In this document: positions 1 to 12,575 of the stretch, piece after piece | How positions within the stretch are numbered: position 1 is the first letter of the stretch | Layout of the letters: every line of letters begins with the position of its first letter | Source: Oasisia sp. SBJ-2009 | Taxonomy: Eukaryota; Annelida; Polychaeta; Sabellida; Siboglinidae | DNA: 64,000 nt | Direction: 5' to 3' | Assembly (NCBI GenBank): GCA_964017155.1 | Contig: OZ024867.1 | Location: forward strand, 22,609,520 to 22,673,519 | Made by a program: the position numbers and the translations under genes | Notes under the pieces: model-generated | Seen by the model: only the letters and a program-made list of their open reading frames with translations | Database searches by the model: none | Told to the model about the DNA's origin: nothing

Positions 1-1294
1 GTAGAATATATGTTATATTACATGAACACACCTGTATTATAAGCAAAAACATACACACTGGAAAATAGGCTTGTATTTTATAACAGTGCAATGTATTATT
101 TTAGCATCGATTTGTCGCTGTAACGTTGCAAAACATGTAGTCTAAAGTATCCTGATGATATCCGAACCACAAACATCAATATGTTCCTGTGGCTGTTAAA
201 TATTGTTGTGTAACAGTTATTAGTCGTTGTTTTAACCAGAAACACGTCTAGCGATCTTATCACATTGTACCCAGTGGCTTTGTATATGTAGAGGTACATA
301 TCGACATTTGTGAAGCAAGTGCACTCAGCCAGTTGATGTAGTGATTGTTATGTATTTTGGACGATTTCAGAGAGACTGCTGCGGGTGGAATTAAGCGATT
401 TCTCTCCGCTGTCAAACGCACACCTACCATTGTCTTTAGCTAAGACGGTCACCATGCAAATTTGGACTGAAACACAACATGCACACACATTTATATTAAA
501 AACGAAACTCAAAGAACACAAAGAACATCAACATGTGGGCATACACAATAAAAGGGTCAGTATAACTCAACCGCATGCAACAATAAGGAGAGGGAATATG
601 TGGGTAAACAAGATGTGAATCCTGCAAATCTGCATCAATATCAATCCACGTGACATACAGTCCAAAATATTCTCATAAATACACTTACTTATCGGATTAT
701 TGCGCAAGTAAAGTGAAACAGTGAATATAGCTCATATAAAGCGTGACAACAAGTATTTAAATGGAACATCTTTAACTTTCCATAAAAGTATTCTCGAGTG
801 TCTAGCTAAAATATTTAACAGCCAAAGTTATCTTCACCGTAACGTAATCACGCTATACGGTTATTCTATACCATTTGTAACATAGCGGCAACCCAATATT
901 GAATTATTTAACCTTTGTTTTGGGAGTAGTTTTTGAAGGCGTGCCCTCATTTACGAAATCACGCTGGGAGCGAAATGAAGTTATATAAATCGTAGTACTA
1001 ACTTCGATAAGTCTATGACTTATTTAGCGCGGACCTGTTAAGCTTAGCGAATGTTGCACATGTTTTATTTCTTGTTGGTTCAGTTGTTAAATATGCTACC
1101 TCTACTAACTTGTGTGTAATTTGAAAAGCAAACGAGAAATGCTCAAAAACAAAATTATGTGTCTACCGAGTGGACAGATCCTTTGTGAAATGTGTCGACA
1201 ATACTTACAATATACAACGACCGCACTTGCTACGAATGACAACCATTGACGGAACAACGCCATCCTGGGAACACAACAGTTGAATTATAAATAA
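1..1294. other. Stretch without recognised feature
   Basis: This is AT-rich sequence with only short, unrelated open frames on either strand. I see no splice-bounded exon, tandem array or inverted repeat. It is probably intergenic or intronic. Confidence 0.5.
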
Positions 1295-1905
1295 CGGTCA
1301 TCTCTCTCGTTCTCTCTCTACTCCTCCTCCTCCTCCTATTCTCATTCTCTCTTTTATCTCTCGTTTTCATTCCTTACATTTCATTAATTATTTCTCTCCC
1401 TATTTCCTCATTTAGTCCATTCCCTATTCCCGGCTCTCCTTGTCTCCCTCTTTCTTATTTCCTCACTTCCTTTCTATCTTTTTCTCCAGCTCTCCTTTAC
1501 TCTTTCTCACTCTCTCTCTCTCTTTCACATTCTCCTTCGCTTTCTTTCTCCCCTTTTCTCTCTCTCCCTTATTCACATGTTCTATCTCTCTCTCTCTCTA
1601 TCTCAAATTCTGTCTCTCTCTCTTTCTCTCTCTCTCTCTCTCCCTCTCAATCTCTCTCCGTCACACTCTCATTCTCCTTCTCTTGCACTCTATCTCCTTC
1701 TCCCTTTCATTTGATCTTTCTCGCTCTCTCAATTGTTGTTACTCATTCTCTCATCTCTCCCTTTCTCTCGCTCTCTCTTTCTCTCTCTCCCCGGTTTAAT
1801 TCTTATTTTCTCCCTCTACCTTTTATTTTCTTTGTAGGTCTCTCTCTCTTTCTATTTCTTCTTTCTCTATCGAGGTCTCTCTGCCTGTCTCTGTCACCCT
1901 GTCTT
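1295..1905. repeat. Pyrimidine-rich CT low-complexity tract
   Basis: The + strand is almost entirely C and T, with many (CT)n and (CTTT)n runs. Long Leu/Ser/Phe-rich open frames here come from composition, not from a gene. Confidence 0.85.
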
Positions 1906-1920
1906 CTTGTATCTCTGTAT

Positions 1921-2713
<793 letters not shown>

Positions 2714-2803
2714 TACATTAATCATATATCTAATAACTACAATATTAAAAACTCTCCAAAACAGTGTTATTGATATTCTAACTTGCGTTAGACTACTACT
2801 TAC

Positions 2804-2804
<1 letters not shown>

Positions 2805-2871
<67 letters not shown>

Positions 2872-2993
2872 TGTGTGTGTGTGTATCTGTGTGTGTATAT
2901 GTGTGTGTATGTGTGTGTGTGTGCCTGTGTGTGTGTGCGCGCGCGCGTGTGTGTCCGTGACACACACACAAACACACACACACACACACACAC
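2805..2993. repeat. (GT)n array followed by short (CA)n block
   Basis: A long (GT)n run with a few interruptions ends in a CG-alternating stretch near 2937-2946. It is followed by (CA)n at 2960-2992. Because GT and CA blocks are reverse complements, the junction can fold back on itself. Confidence 0.95.
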
Positions 2994-3075
2994 GTGTGTA
3001 TATGGGTGTGTATGCGGTTGTAAGTGTGTGTTTATTGTATTTGTTCATGTCTATTGGACGTTTCTTTAGTTGTGT

Positions 3076-3335
3076 ACATATATGTCGTTAACTGTTCGAC
3101 GTATTGTCTTGAATTGTCACTTACTTGGAATACCTTCTCGGTCGTTATTTACACCTTTGAAGGAGCCATTCTTTGTCACTGAGTACTAGAAGTTGTGTCT
3201 ACTGCTGAAGCTACGCTAGTACTGGGAGACTGATTCGTCTTCAATGTGGACGACTGCAGAGTAGCTTCCATGATAAAGAGTGTAATCACTTGCGTGATGT
3301 ATTACTTTTTACCTGTCTTGTGTTACCGATTGTAA
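3076..3335 (+). repeat. 260-bp dispersed repeat, copy 1
   Basis: This segment is nearly identical over its whole length to 9162-9421. Both begin ACATATATGTCGTTAACTG and end CTTGTGTTACCGATTGTAA, with only about ten differences by eye. No protein or tRNA-like promoter was recognised. It could be a SINE, a non-autonomous element or part of a larger repeat. Confidence 0.85.
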
Positions 3336-3811
3336 GTGAATATTAACAGGTTGGTGTTTGGAAGGAAGGAAAGAACCACTAATGTACTACGTATTTGTCT
3401 TCTCTTATTTCGTGTACCAATAAAATATAAGTAGTCATATGCTTAATAGATGTAGTTATTTACTTTCTGTGCGCACATGTGGTGTCATATGCTGTCATGA
3501 GATATACAGTTTCTCCGCACGCCGGATATCGCTCGTGAAGATATCGTATCATTATGGAGCACACACTCCCTTGTACGCGGCTTGCATTTCAGGGCTGTGA
3601 GTTTAACTTAATTTATCTTGTGTAACTTGGGCGTTTTCATGTTGAATATTCGGGCAGATTGATTGTGAGTAATTTCGCCCATGGACACATGCACGCACAC
3701 GTCCGGCAAACAAGGACACCCTCACGCGCCCACACAAACATGCAAAAATGCATGCATGCAATGGCCCACTCACTCACGGATTCACACGTATATACGAAAA
3801 CATACAACCAC

Positions 3812-4250
3812 CCACGCCACGCCACGCCACGCCACGCCACGCCACGCCACGCCACGCCACGCCACGCCACGCCACGCCACGCCACGCCACGCCACGCCAC
3901 GCCACGCCACGCCACGCCACGCCACGCCACGCCACGCCACGCCACGCCACGCCACGCCACGCCACGCCACGCCACGCCACGCCACGCCACGCCACGCCAC
4001 GCCACGCCACGCCACGCCACGCCACGCCACGCCACGCCACGCCACGCCACGCCACGCCACGCCACGCCACGCCACGCCACGCCACGCCACGCCACGCCAC
4101 GCCACGCCACGCCACGCCACGCCACGCCACGCCACGCCACGCCCCGCCCCGCCACGCCACGCCACGCCACGCCACGCCACGCCACGCCACGCCACGCCAC
4201 GCCCCGCCACGCCACGCCACGCCACGCCACGCCACGCCACGCCACGCCAC
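3812..4250. repeat. Pentanucleotide array (CCACG)n
   Basis: There are about 88 units of CCACG, almost pure. A few CCCCG variants cluster near 4141-4150 and 4201-4205. All six frames stay open through it, so the apparent 120-218 residue proteins are artefacts. Confidence 0.97.
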
Positions 4251-5640
4251 ATAACAAAACACCATATCACCTCCCAATATATTTCAACTGAAACCAACGC
4301 GGTTATACATTTTTCAGTTACGTTGTACGACCAATAGTAATCATTCTTACAAAATGTTACACATTAAGAGCCGACGTTACTAGATGAAAACAAAACAAAA
4401 CAAAACAAACATTGCAAAGGCTGGTTTTAGGTTCAACGCGTCTTTTCACTTATTATAATAATGTACTGTTTCACCGTACATTGTTTGACTAATTAGTATG
4501 AGCGAAAGTATTTATGTATTTATGCATATTTATTTATGTATTTATGGCGTACATAAAGACAGAAAAGACAGTGGGTTCATTGAGGTAGCATAATTATGGA
4601 TCTACCCTATAGCTTATCTGCTTGGTGTCTCACCCATGCCAGGAGGTCGGGAAACAACTTCATCCGTTGGGAGCTTTACTCAGTCGGTTAGAGAAAGAGA
4701 CGACCACTCAATATTTCCACAACATGCTACATATTCACCCTTTGTGTAAGGTATTTTCCTTCCGCGGTGAACACAACACACGGAGCTACGACTTATATTG
4801 GCTTTTACGAACGACACAGGTCTAGTGAACAGTTGTTTTAATGTTCGAAAGGCGCAGGTAGAAATTAACCCTTGTCTCTTCCATCGACTGTTCCCAGCAC
4901 CGTTTCCCACAACATAGTAGAAAGCTTTAGTGCTACACTGGACAAACAACTGTGATGTGTTATTGTTAATGGTATTTTAATTATATTAGTTGTGTACATA
5001 TATGTACACAACCAACACTCCCAGCATGCACTGTGCAGTGCAAGATGTCTTCACAAAATGTGCGACGCCATCTTTAAAAATATCGTATACACCAATAAAA
5101 TGTTGTTTATTTTGAAGAAAAAAACAAATCGGTATGACTGTCCGCTTTAGCAGTGGAATAATAATTTTAAAAAATTGTCCGCGGCCGCGTTCAGTAGGTG
5201 TCCGCTGATCTAAGGGACATATCCGTTGAAAATCAATCGGGACCTCGGAAAAGTGTCCGTACATCGTAGGTGGCCGCTCATCTCGGGGGCCGCTGAAGAC
5301 AGGTACCACTGTATATATATATGATATATTATATAATACTAATATCTTTTTTGTTACATTATTGAATGCGTTCCAGTTGCACTTGTTTTCACAAAAGTGA
5401 ATTAAAAAGTCACAATTACTATTTGTTGTAACCGATATTAATTGTCATGATAGGTTTGACAAATTGCACAAAGATGAAATATATACGGAGAAATATACGG
5501 AGACAAAACATAAATTCAGTTATACTTTCAATAATGTTCAGATAATCAACGAAACATATTTTTTATACATTTACTTATGTAATGTCTATTATTGTATTTT
5601 ATATTATATGCAGGTATTGCAGTACCTCAGGTATTGCAAT
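4251..5640. other. Stretch without confident gene; palindrome and possible TIR fragment
   Basis: No coding exon was recognised. A perfect 22-bp palindrome, TTGTGTACATATATGTACAC plus AA, lies at about 4991-5012, and its left part also occurs just before repeat copy 1 (3067-3085). The segment 5160-5313 read on - starts CAGTGGTACCTGTC after TA, reminiscent of pogo/Tc-type transposon ends, but I found no matching second end. Confidence 0.3.
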
Positions 5641-5644
5641 ACCT

Positions 5645-8600
5645 CAGGGAGTTTGACGCCCCTGCCACGCAGAGTTGTAAACCACTGCCTTGTGGTATAG
5701 GTTCTTGTCAGAACCGAAGGCTAAGGGAGCAAACCCTAAACAGAAAACCATGTCACTGTGGCAGCATCAAGGGCGGTTGGTGTATGGAACTCCCAACATC
5801 TCTCGACCAGCCACTGCAGGGACAAATAGTTTGCGCCTGTCTTGACATGTTCTTGCCGGTGTGAGACCTCTATTTGTTCCCCGAGAGAGTGTCGCTAGTA
5901 ACTTGCAAAAGCCAGCGGTACTTCAAAAGTTTTTGCTAGCAGCTTCCATGAAATGTACAACTGCACAAAACATGATACCGGATCGGCCGTCGCCCGGGTT
6001 ACCAAGGACCGCGCTGCTCGACCTCATCTTCCGTCGACAGTGGAAAATCAGCTAGGAAGAAGAAGACAAAGAAGACAACTACTGACAATTGGACAATGGA
6101 ACGTCAGGACTCTCCTCGACCGAGAAGGAGCTAACCGACCAGAAAGACGTACGGCACTAGTAGCAATGGAACTTGCCAAATACAACATCGACATCGCCGC
6201 CCTATGTGAAACAAGGTTCTCAGAGTCTGGTAGTCTCGACGACTTGGAATACTCTTTCTTCTGGAGTGGCAAACCCGAAGGAGAAAGAAGGGAGGCCGGA
6301 GTGGGCTTTGCTATCAAAAAGGATATCATCACAAAGCTGACAGAAATGCCACGGACAGTAAGTGACAGAATCATGACGATGAGACTACCCCTGAGCAAGG
6401 ACAACTTTGCTACAATTATCAGCGTGTATCCTCCGACAATGACAAACCCAGATGAAAACAAGGAGGCCTTCTACAACCAGCTCGCAAGTGTGCTCAGGGG
6501 CATCCCTCATACCGATAAGCTACTGCTGATAGGAGACTTCAATGCGAGGATAGGAAGAGACAATGACAAGTGGCCCTTGGTCATGGGCAAACATGGGATT
6601 GGGAAATGCAACTCCAATGGCGAACTTCTACTGGCTCTGTGCTCTGAGTTCGAACTGATAGTGACGAACACCATGTTCAAGCAGAAGGATGAACGCAAGA
6701 CCACCTGGATGCATCCTCGTTCCAAACACTGGCATATGATAGACTTCATCATCACGAGGTGTCGGGATAAGATGGACATCCACAGTACCCGAGCCATGCG
6801 TGGAGCAAACTGCTGGACCGATCACCAGATGCTGAGATCAAAAGTGGCTTTCAGAATACGACAAAAGCACAACAGGCAAGGGACAAATAAGCCGACCAAG
6901 CTCAACACTGCAAAACTAAGTACCATCAGCCATAGGGAGAGTTTTGAGCAGGAGATGGACAGTGCTCTCGCCCACTGGGAGGAGAAGGAAAACTCAACAC
7001 CAGACGAGGAATGGGCAGCTCTGCAGCAGGTTGTGTACAACACAGCCAATACATATCTTGGCAAGCCAGACAGAAAACACCAGGACTGGTTCGACCCCAA
7101 CGACCAGGAGCTACAGACCCTTATGAGCAGAAGAGATCAAGCCCACCAGAGAGTGTTGCAAACCAGGAGCACTAGATCCACCACTGCAGCATACAAAGAT
7201 GCCTGCAGACTGCTACAAAAACACACCCGTGGACTGAAGTCAGACTGGTGGGAAAGGAAAGCAGTGGAGCTGCAGAGAGCTGCCGACAGTAACAACATGA
7301 AGGGCTTCTACAATGGACTGAAGGAAGTGTGGGGACCCAAAGAGAAGGGACTTGTTCAACTAAAATCAACAGACGGAATGGAAACCTTCTCTGACAGCAA
7401 GAGAGTTGTGGCAAGATGGAGTGAACACTTCCAGAAGCTACTCAACGTCCCTGGCGACATAGATCACGAAGCTCTGGACAACATCCCGCAGCGCATTACC
7501 AAGACAAGCCTTGATGAGATTCCAACTATGGATGAGATGGCTAGAGCAATCGCCAGCCTGAAAGATGGCAAAGCACCTGGAGGAGATGGAATTCCTGCAG
7601 AATTATAGGAGGAATGGAGGAGACAATCTGTTCAGCAGACTGCACCAACTAATCACCAATGCCTGGGAGATGGGTTCTGTACCACAAGCATGGAAGGATG
7701 CAAGCATTATAACCATCTACAAGAAAGGTGATCGAACAGACTGTGGGAACTATAGAGGAATCTCTCTTCTTTCCATAGCAGGCAAGATCTTCGCCAGGAT
7801 CCTCCTCAACAGACTATCTACCCACCTAACACCAGAGGTAGTTCCGGAGACACAATGTGGCTTCAGAGGTAACCGGAGCACCGTGGATATGATATTTTGT
7901 CTCCGACAACTACAAGAAAAGTGCATTGAGTAGGACCGACCACTGTACATGGTATTTGTCGACTTCAGTAAGGCGTTCAATACAGTTGGGAGGACCGGAC
8001 TATGGCAGCTACTGAAGAAGTATGGCTGCCCAGAGAAGTTCACAACAATGATCGAGGCACTACATACCGGAATGATGGCGACTGTTAATGTTGGAGGGGA
8101 AGTCTCGGAATCGTTCAGGGTCACAAATGGGGTCAAGCAAGGCTGTGTACTGGCGCCCACGCTCTTTTCCATCTTCCTATCAGCAATGCTCGACAATGCT
8201 TTCCGAGACATGGGGGATGGCATCTACATACAGTCCAGACAGAGCGCTGACCTATTCAACGTCGCACACTTCAGAGCGAAGACCAAGACTACACGGATAC
8301 TGATGAGGGAGCTGCTATTCGCAGATGACAGTGCACTGGTTGCACACTCTGCTGAAGAGATGCAGAAAATAGTGGATGCTTTTTCCAATGCGTCAAAGAA
8401 GTTTGGCCTGAAGATTAACATCAAGAAGACCGAGGTGCTGTACCAACCCAACTCTACAAGAACCCGAGAGGAGGATATCATGGTTGATGGAAACAAGCTG
8501 AACTCTGTTATGGAATTCACCTACCTTGGAAGCACTATATCAAGTGACGGATGCATTGACGATGAAATACAGAGGAGGATGGCCAAGGCTAGTGCATCTT

Positions 8601-9119
8601 TCGGCCGACTACGCCAGAGACTCTGGAACAACCACCATGTGTCCATGCGGGTTAAAGGCAAGATATACCGTGCAATTGTGCTGTCCACCCTCCTATACGG
8701 AGCCGAGGCCTGGACAGTGTACAGACGACAGGTGAAAAAGTTGCATGCCTTCATGATGCGACATCTGCGTTCGATCATGAGGATAACCTGGATGGACAAA
8801 GTGACAAACAATGAAATACTCGAACGGACAGGGCTGCCATCTATGGAAGATCTTTTGATCAGAAAGAATCTCCGGTGGACTGGACACCTCATGAGGATGT
8901 CATCAGACAGGCTACCGAAGCAGGTTCTCTACTCCCAACTGTCTTCTGGTCACAGAAAGAGAGGGCGCCCTCATCTCCGGTTTAAAGATACCATCAAGAG
9001 AAACCTGAAGCTGAGAGACATAAAGATCGACTCCTGGACATCACTCTCACAGCAGAGAGACAAATGGAGAGCAAGAGTCAAGTGATGGAAGCAGTCTTTG
9101 TCGCTTCGCGACCGACAGC

Positions 9120-9161
<42 letters not shown>
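5645..9161 (+). mobile_element. RTE-like non-LTR retrotransposon (LINE), broken
   Basis: The element carries a 5' leader (about 5645-5952), an endonuclease-reverse transcriptase reading frame (5953-9085) and a 3' microsatellite tail of ATG units (9119-9160). That tail is how RTE-type LINEs often end. The 5' boundary is uncertain. The 3' end abuts the first base of a 260-bp repeat also found at 3076, which suggests insertion into or next to that repeat. One frameshift and one in-frame stop make this copy non-autonomous. The clade call rests on the endonuclease and the C-terminal region; CR1-like alternatives are not excluded. Confidence 0.85.
5953..9085 (+). pseudogene. LINE ORF2: APE endonuclease-reverse transcriptase, frameshifted
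   Basis: The first frame (5953-7608) holds an apurinic-type endonuclease: QWNVRTLL near 6094, CETRFSESG near 6208, GDFNARIG near 6534, and a C-terminal WTDHQM motif near 6815. It then enters the reverse transcriptase at the PGGDGIPAEL motif and stops at 7606-7608. The frame resumes at +1 (from about 7565) with the GNYRGISLLS motif. A TAG at 7931-7933 interrupts it just before the motif with the first catalytic Asp (FVDFSKAF, 7965-7988). The FADD catalytic box is intact at 8318-8329. The thumb/C-terminal region (TYLGSTISSDG, then LLYGAEAWT) runs to 9085. With two disruptions it cannot make a full-length enzyme, though catalytic residues survive. Confidence 0.9.
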
Positions 9162-9162
<1 letters not shown>

Positions 9163-9421
9163 CATATATGTCGTTAACTGTTCGACATATTGTATTGAAT
9201 TGTCACTTACTTGGAATATCTTCTCGGTCGTTATTTATACCTTTGAAGGAGCCATTCTTTGTCACTGAGTACTAGAAGTTGTGTCTACTGCTGAAGCTAC
9301 GCTAGTACTGGGAGACTGATTCGTCTTCAATGTGGACGACTGCAGAGTAGCTTCCATGATAAAGAGTGTAATTACTTGCGTGATGTATTCCTTCTTACCT
9401 GTCTTGTGTTACCGATTGTAA
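9162..9421 (+). repeat. 260-bp dispersed repeat, copy 2
   Basis: This is a near-identical, same-length copy of 3076-3335 in the same orientation. It starts exactly where the LINE's ATG tail ends, and the two copies diverge immediately after 9421. Confidence 0.85.
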
Positions 9422-9720
9422 TTTTGAATCATATAAATAGCACTCATCTAAGTATGATATATCCCGTATTGACTTTTATATCTATAATACATCATCACGT
9501 GCAATCGTGTACACAGCGCAAATTGTCAACTTGTCATAAATCTAATTATAATATGTAACACACTTAACCCTTACCTCCACCCCGTTACACTTAACACTTA
9601 CCTCCACTCAGATACTACTTCTGCCTCCCTCGGTCCCTTGTTCCCTCGTTCGTTCGCTCACTCGCTCCCTCCCTTCCTCTCTCCATCCATCACTCATTCA
9701 ATCATTGAATATGTTAGTCA

Positions 9721-10014
9721 GTCGGTCGGTCGGTCGGTCGGTCGGTCGGTCGGTCGGTCGGTCGGTCGGTCGGTCGGTCGGTCGGTCGGTCGGTCGGTCG
9801 GTCGGTCGGTCGGTCGGTCGGTCGGTCGGTCGGTCGGTCGGTCGGTCGGTCGGTCGGTCGGTCGGTCGGTCGGTCGGTCGGTCGGTCGGTCGGTCGGTCG
9901 GTCGGTCGGTCGGTCGGTCGGTCGGTCGGTCGGTCGGTCGGTCGGTCGGTCGGTCGGTCGGTCGGTCGGTCGGTCGGTCGGTCGGTCGGTCGGTCGGTCG
10001 GTCGGTCGGTCGGT
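9721..10014. repeat. Tetranucleotide array (GTCG)n
   Basis: About 73 uninterrupted GTCG units occur here. The open frames (repeating Val-Gly-Arg-Ser on +, Thr-Asp-Arg-Pro on -) are artefacts of a 4-bp repeat read in triplets. Confidence 0.97.
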
Positions 10015-10405
10015 CAATCAGCTAGTCATTCAGTCAGTCACGCTGTCTCTTACAAGGTCACTCACTCTCTCACACACTTACTCACTCACTCACTCACTCA
10101 CTCACCCTACCACCCACCCACCGACTCACACACTCACTCACTAGCTCACCTACTCATTCACTCACTGAATCACCCCACTCAAACACCCACCAACTAACCC
10201 ACCCACCCACTAACTCACTCATTTACTCACCCATCCACCCACCAACTCATTCACTCATCCACCCAGTTTCGCACTCACTCAACCACCCATCATTCACTTT
10301 CCCACCAACCCACCACATCACTCATTCACTCACCCACCCACCCACCAACTCACCCACCCACCCACCAACTCACCCATCCACCCACCACCTCACTCATTCA
10401 CTCAA
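10015..10405. repeat. Degenerate CACT/CACC-type tandem repeat
   Basis: This is a C/A/T-rich quasi-repeat of CACT, CACC and CATT units that follows the (GTCG)n array directly. It may be the decayed flank of the same array. Confidence 0.8.
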
Positions 10406-11025
10406 TGAACAATGATTCAGCAGGGTCATAGGTCGAGGAGGCGCCCCACCCCGCAAGAAACCCCGCAAACAATTGCTGTAAGTATGATATTGATGATAAT
10501 GTAATGTAAAAACGTACAAGTCGCTGTCTTAGAGTGTTTATTGGTTTTGTCCGGAAAAGAAATATTATCATATTATAAAAACTTATGTTGTTGCATGAAG
10601 ACATTCACAAACAGTTTATAAATCTCTCCTAGATATCATTCTTATGAGAGAAAAAAAACAGATACAATTTAATGCATACTATCATATGGTGTACACTTGT
10701 ACAGAGAAAGACACAGTCGTGCTATGGTAACGGGAAAAATACAGAATGAGTGCTCGGCAAAGTGACTCTGAAACGCGAACTGGAAAAGGTAGCAGAGGAT
10801 GTGAAACAGGAAGGTGTGTGTGAGTGTCTCTTATTCCGTCTTTATGGGTCTGCTGGGATTTGGCAGTCTCTTTCTTGTGTCTGCCCTTATTCCTTGCTGC
10901 ATGATAGTGTATTTGTTTATTTTACTTTATTATCTAGTTTGTTTATTTTATTTTTATTTACGTTTATTTCTTATATTATTTTTATTTGACCAATGTATTA
11001 TCTTGTTCTCGTTTTACAGATCTGA
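10406..11025. other. Stretch without recognised feature
   Basis: AT-rich sequence with short open frames only (for example 10750-10989 on +). None shows a domain, signal peptide or splice-bounded exon that I recognise. Confidence 0.4.
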
Positions 11026-11399
11026 TTGAGTAGTGTAATATTTCTAATAATACTTCAGCCCTCCGAGCATTATTTCCGTGGTCTCCCCACTGAAGTGTGG
11101 TCATGCTTACATAACTTATGGAGTATTGTAATATTTCTAATAATACTACAGCCCTCCGAGCATTATTTCTGTTGTCTCCCAACGGAAGTATGGTCATGCT
11201 TACATATCTGATGGAGTATTGTAATATTTCTAATAATACTACAGCCCTCCGAGCATTATTTCTGTTGTCTCCCCACTGAAGTGTGGTTATTCTTACAGAG
11301 CTGATGGAGTGTTGTAACAATTTCTAATAATACTACAGCCCTCCGAGCATTATTTCCGTGGTCTCCCCACTGAAGTGTGGACATGCTTACAGAGCCGAG
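11026..11399 (+). repeat. 94-bp tandem repeat, four and a partial unit
   Basis: The unit begins near GTAATATTTCTAATAATAC and contains CAGCCCTCCGAGCATTATTT, then CTCCCCACTGAAGTGTGG. Copies start near 11034, 11128, 11219 and 11315. The next copy is interrupted at about 11399 by an inverted-repeat element, and its continuation (CTGACGGAGTATG) appears after 11843. Confidence 0.85.
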
Positions 11400-11843
11400 G
11401 TGTGGCGGTCCAGAACGTCGAGCGGTCCAGAACGTCGAAGGTTAGCGGTTCATGTCAAAGGTTAGCGGTTCATGGCAAAAATTAGCGCGACTTTACGGCC
11501 TGACGGTCTGCAACGTCGAACAGTCCAGAACGTCGTTTCATGTTTGCACATGCGCGTTGAAATGGCGTAACCTCAGGTGACCTCAGGTGGCCGATCAACT
11601 TTGACCCCGTGCCAGAATATCAAGACTGAGTTCATGACCCCTCCGGCGATTGTTTTACATAATAACTCATTTCTGCGCGCTGTAGCGACGACCTACTTTT
11701 TGACCCCCTACGTTGCACCTACTACAGTTTACAGCGCGCACGTGTTCTTGCCATTTTGTCTGCACAACGACCACGATGCCGAGACGTGAACCGCTAACCT
11801 TTGACATGAACCGCTGACCTTCGACGTTCTGGCCCGCCACACA
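11400..11843. mobile_element. Small inverted-repeat element (MITE-like), about 440 bp
   Basis: The left end reads GTGTGGCGGTCCAGAACGTC and contains TTAGCGGTTCATGTCAAAGG. The right end reads the reverse complement (CCTTTGACATGAACCGCTGA, then GACGTTCTGGCCCGCCACAC). The arms are roughly 70 bp, and GCGGTTCAT motifs repeat within them. It splits a unit of the flanking 94-bp tandem repeat, which supports insertion. No coding sequence and no clear target duplication were seen, so the superfamily is unknown. Confidence 0.7.
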
Positions 11844-11937
11844 CACTGACGGAGTATGTGGACGAGGAAGGGATGCGTTGGGTGCAGGAATGCAAGACGC
11901 AAGATGTCAAATCACTTCCTGCTTGACCACTACGATT

Positions 11938-12325
11938 GTGCGTGTGCTTGTGCTTGTGCTTGTGCTTGTGCTTGTGCTTGTGCTTGTGCGTGTGCGTGTG
12001 CGTGTGCGTGTGCGTGTGCGTGTGCGTGTGCGTGTGCGTGTGCGTGTGCGTGTGCGTGTGCGTGTGCGTGTGCGTGTGCGTGTGCGTGTGCGTGTGCGTG
12101 TGCGTGTGCGTGTGCGTGTGCGTGTGCGTGTGCGTGTGCGTGTGCGTGTGCGTGTGCGTGTGCGTGTGCGTGTGTGGGTAGGTGTGTGGGTGTGTGTATG
12201 AATGCGTGGGTGGTTGAGTAGGTGGGTGTGTGGTGGGGTAGGTAGGTGGGTGGGTGGGTGGTTGGGTGGGTGGGTGGGTGGGTGGGTGGGTGGGTGGATG
12301 TTGGGTGGATGGATGGATGGATGTT
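11938..12325. repeat. (TGTGCT)n/(TGTGCG)n hexanucleotide array and GT/GGTG tract
   Basis: About seven TGTGCT units are followed by about 32 pure TGTGCG units to about 12172. Degenerate GTGG/GGTG repeats follow to about 12325. The alternating Val-Arg and Cys-Ala frames are artefacts. Confidence 0.95.
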
Positions 12326-12432
12326 TAGACATGTATATTTAACAAATGTACTTTACTCTGATAACAATGTTAGTTTTTATTTATTGTATAATGAATGGTA
12401 ATTGTCTTAATGTAAAAAAATTCCGCTTTACT

Positions 12433-12575
12433 ATTATTATTATTATCATTATTATTATTATTATTATTATTATTGTTTTAATATGACTTTTTATATATAT
12501 CCTAAATACTGTGAAAATGCCACCACGTGGTAGATACCGGAGCTATATAGAAATGTATTATTATTAGTATTCGTG
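12433..12575. repeat. (ATT)n microsatellite and possible LINE tail
   Basis: (ATT)n occupies 12433-12475. The segment after it (containing GCCACCACGTGGTAGATACC and ending in TATTATTATTA) looks like the 3' untranslated end of a CR1/L2-type LINE. No coding part accompanies it, so this is tentative. Confidence 0.35.

Noticed and set aside
3637..4337. Several overlapping 160-218 codon frames repeating Trp-Arg-Gly-Val-Ala or His-Ala-Thr-Pro-Arg
   Set aside because: These are frames of the (CCACG)n array on both strands; no stop codon is possible in the repeat.
4991..5313. Full pogo/mariner-type element
   Set aside because: Only one end-like sequence (CAGTGGTACC after TA) is visible; no second end or transposase was found.
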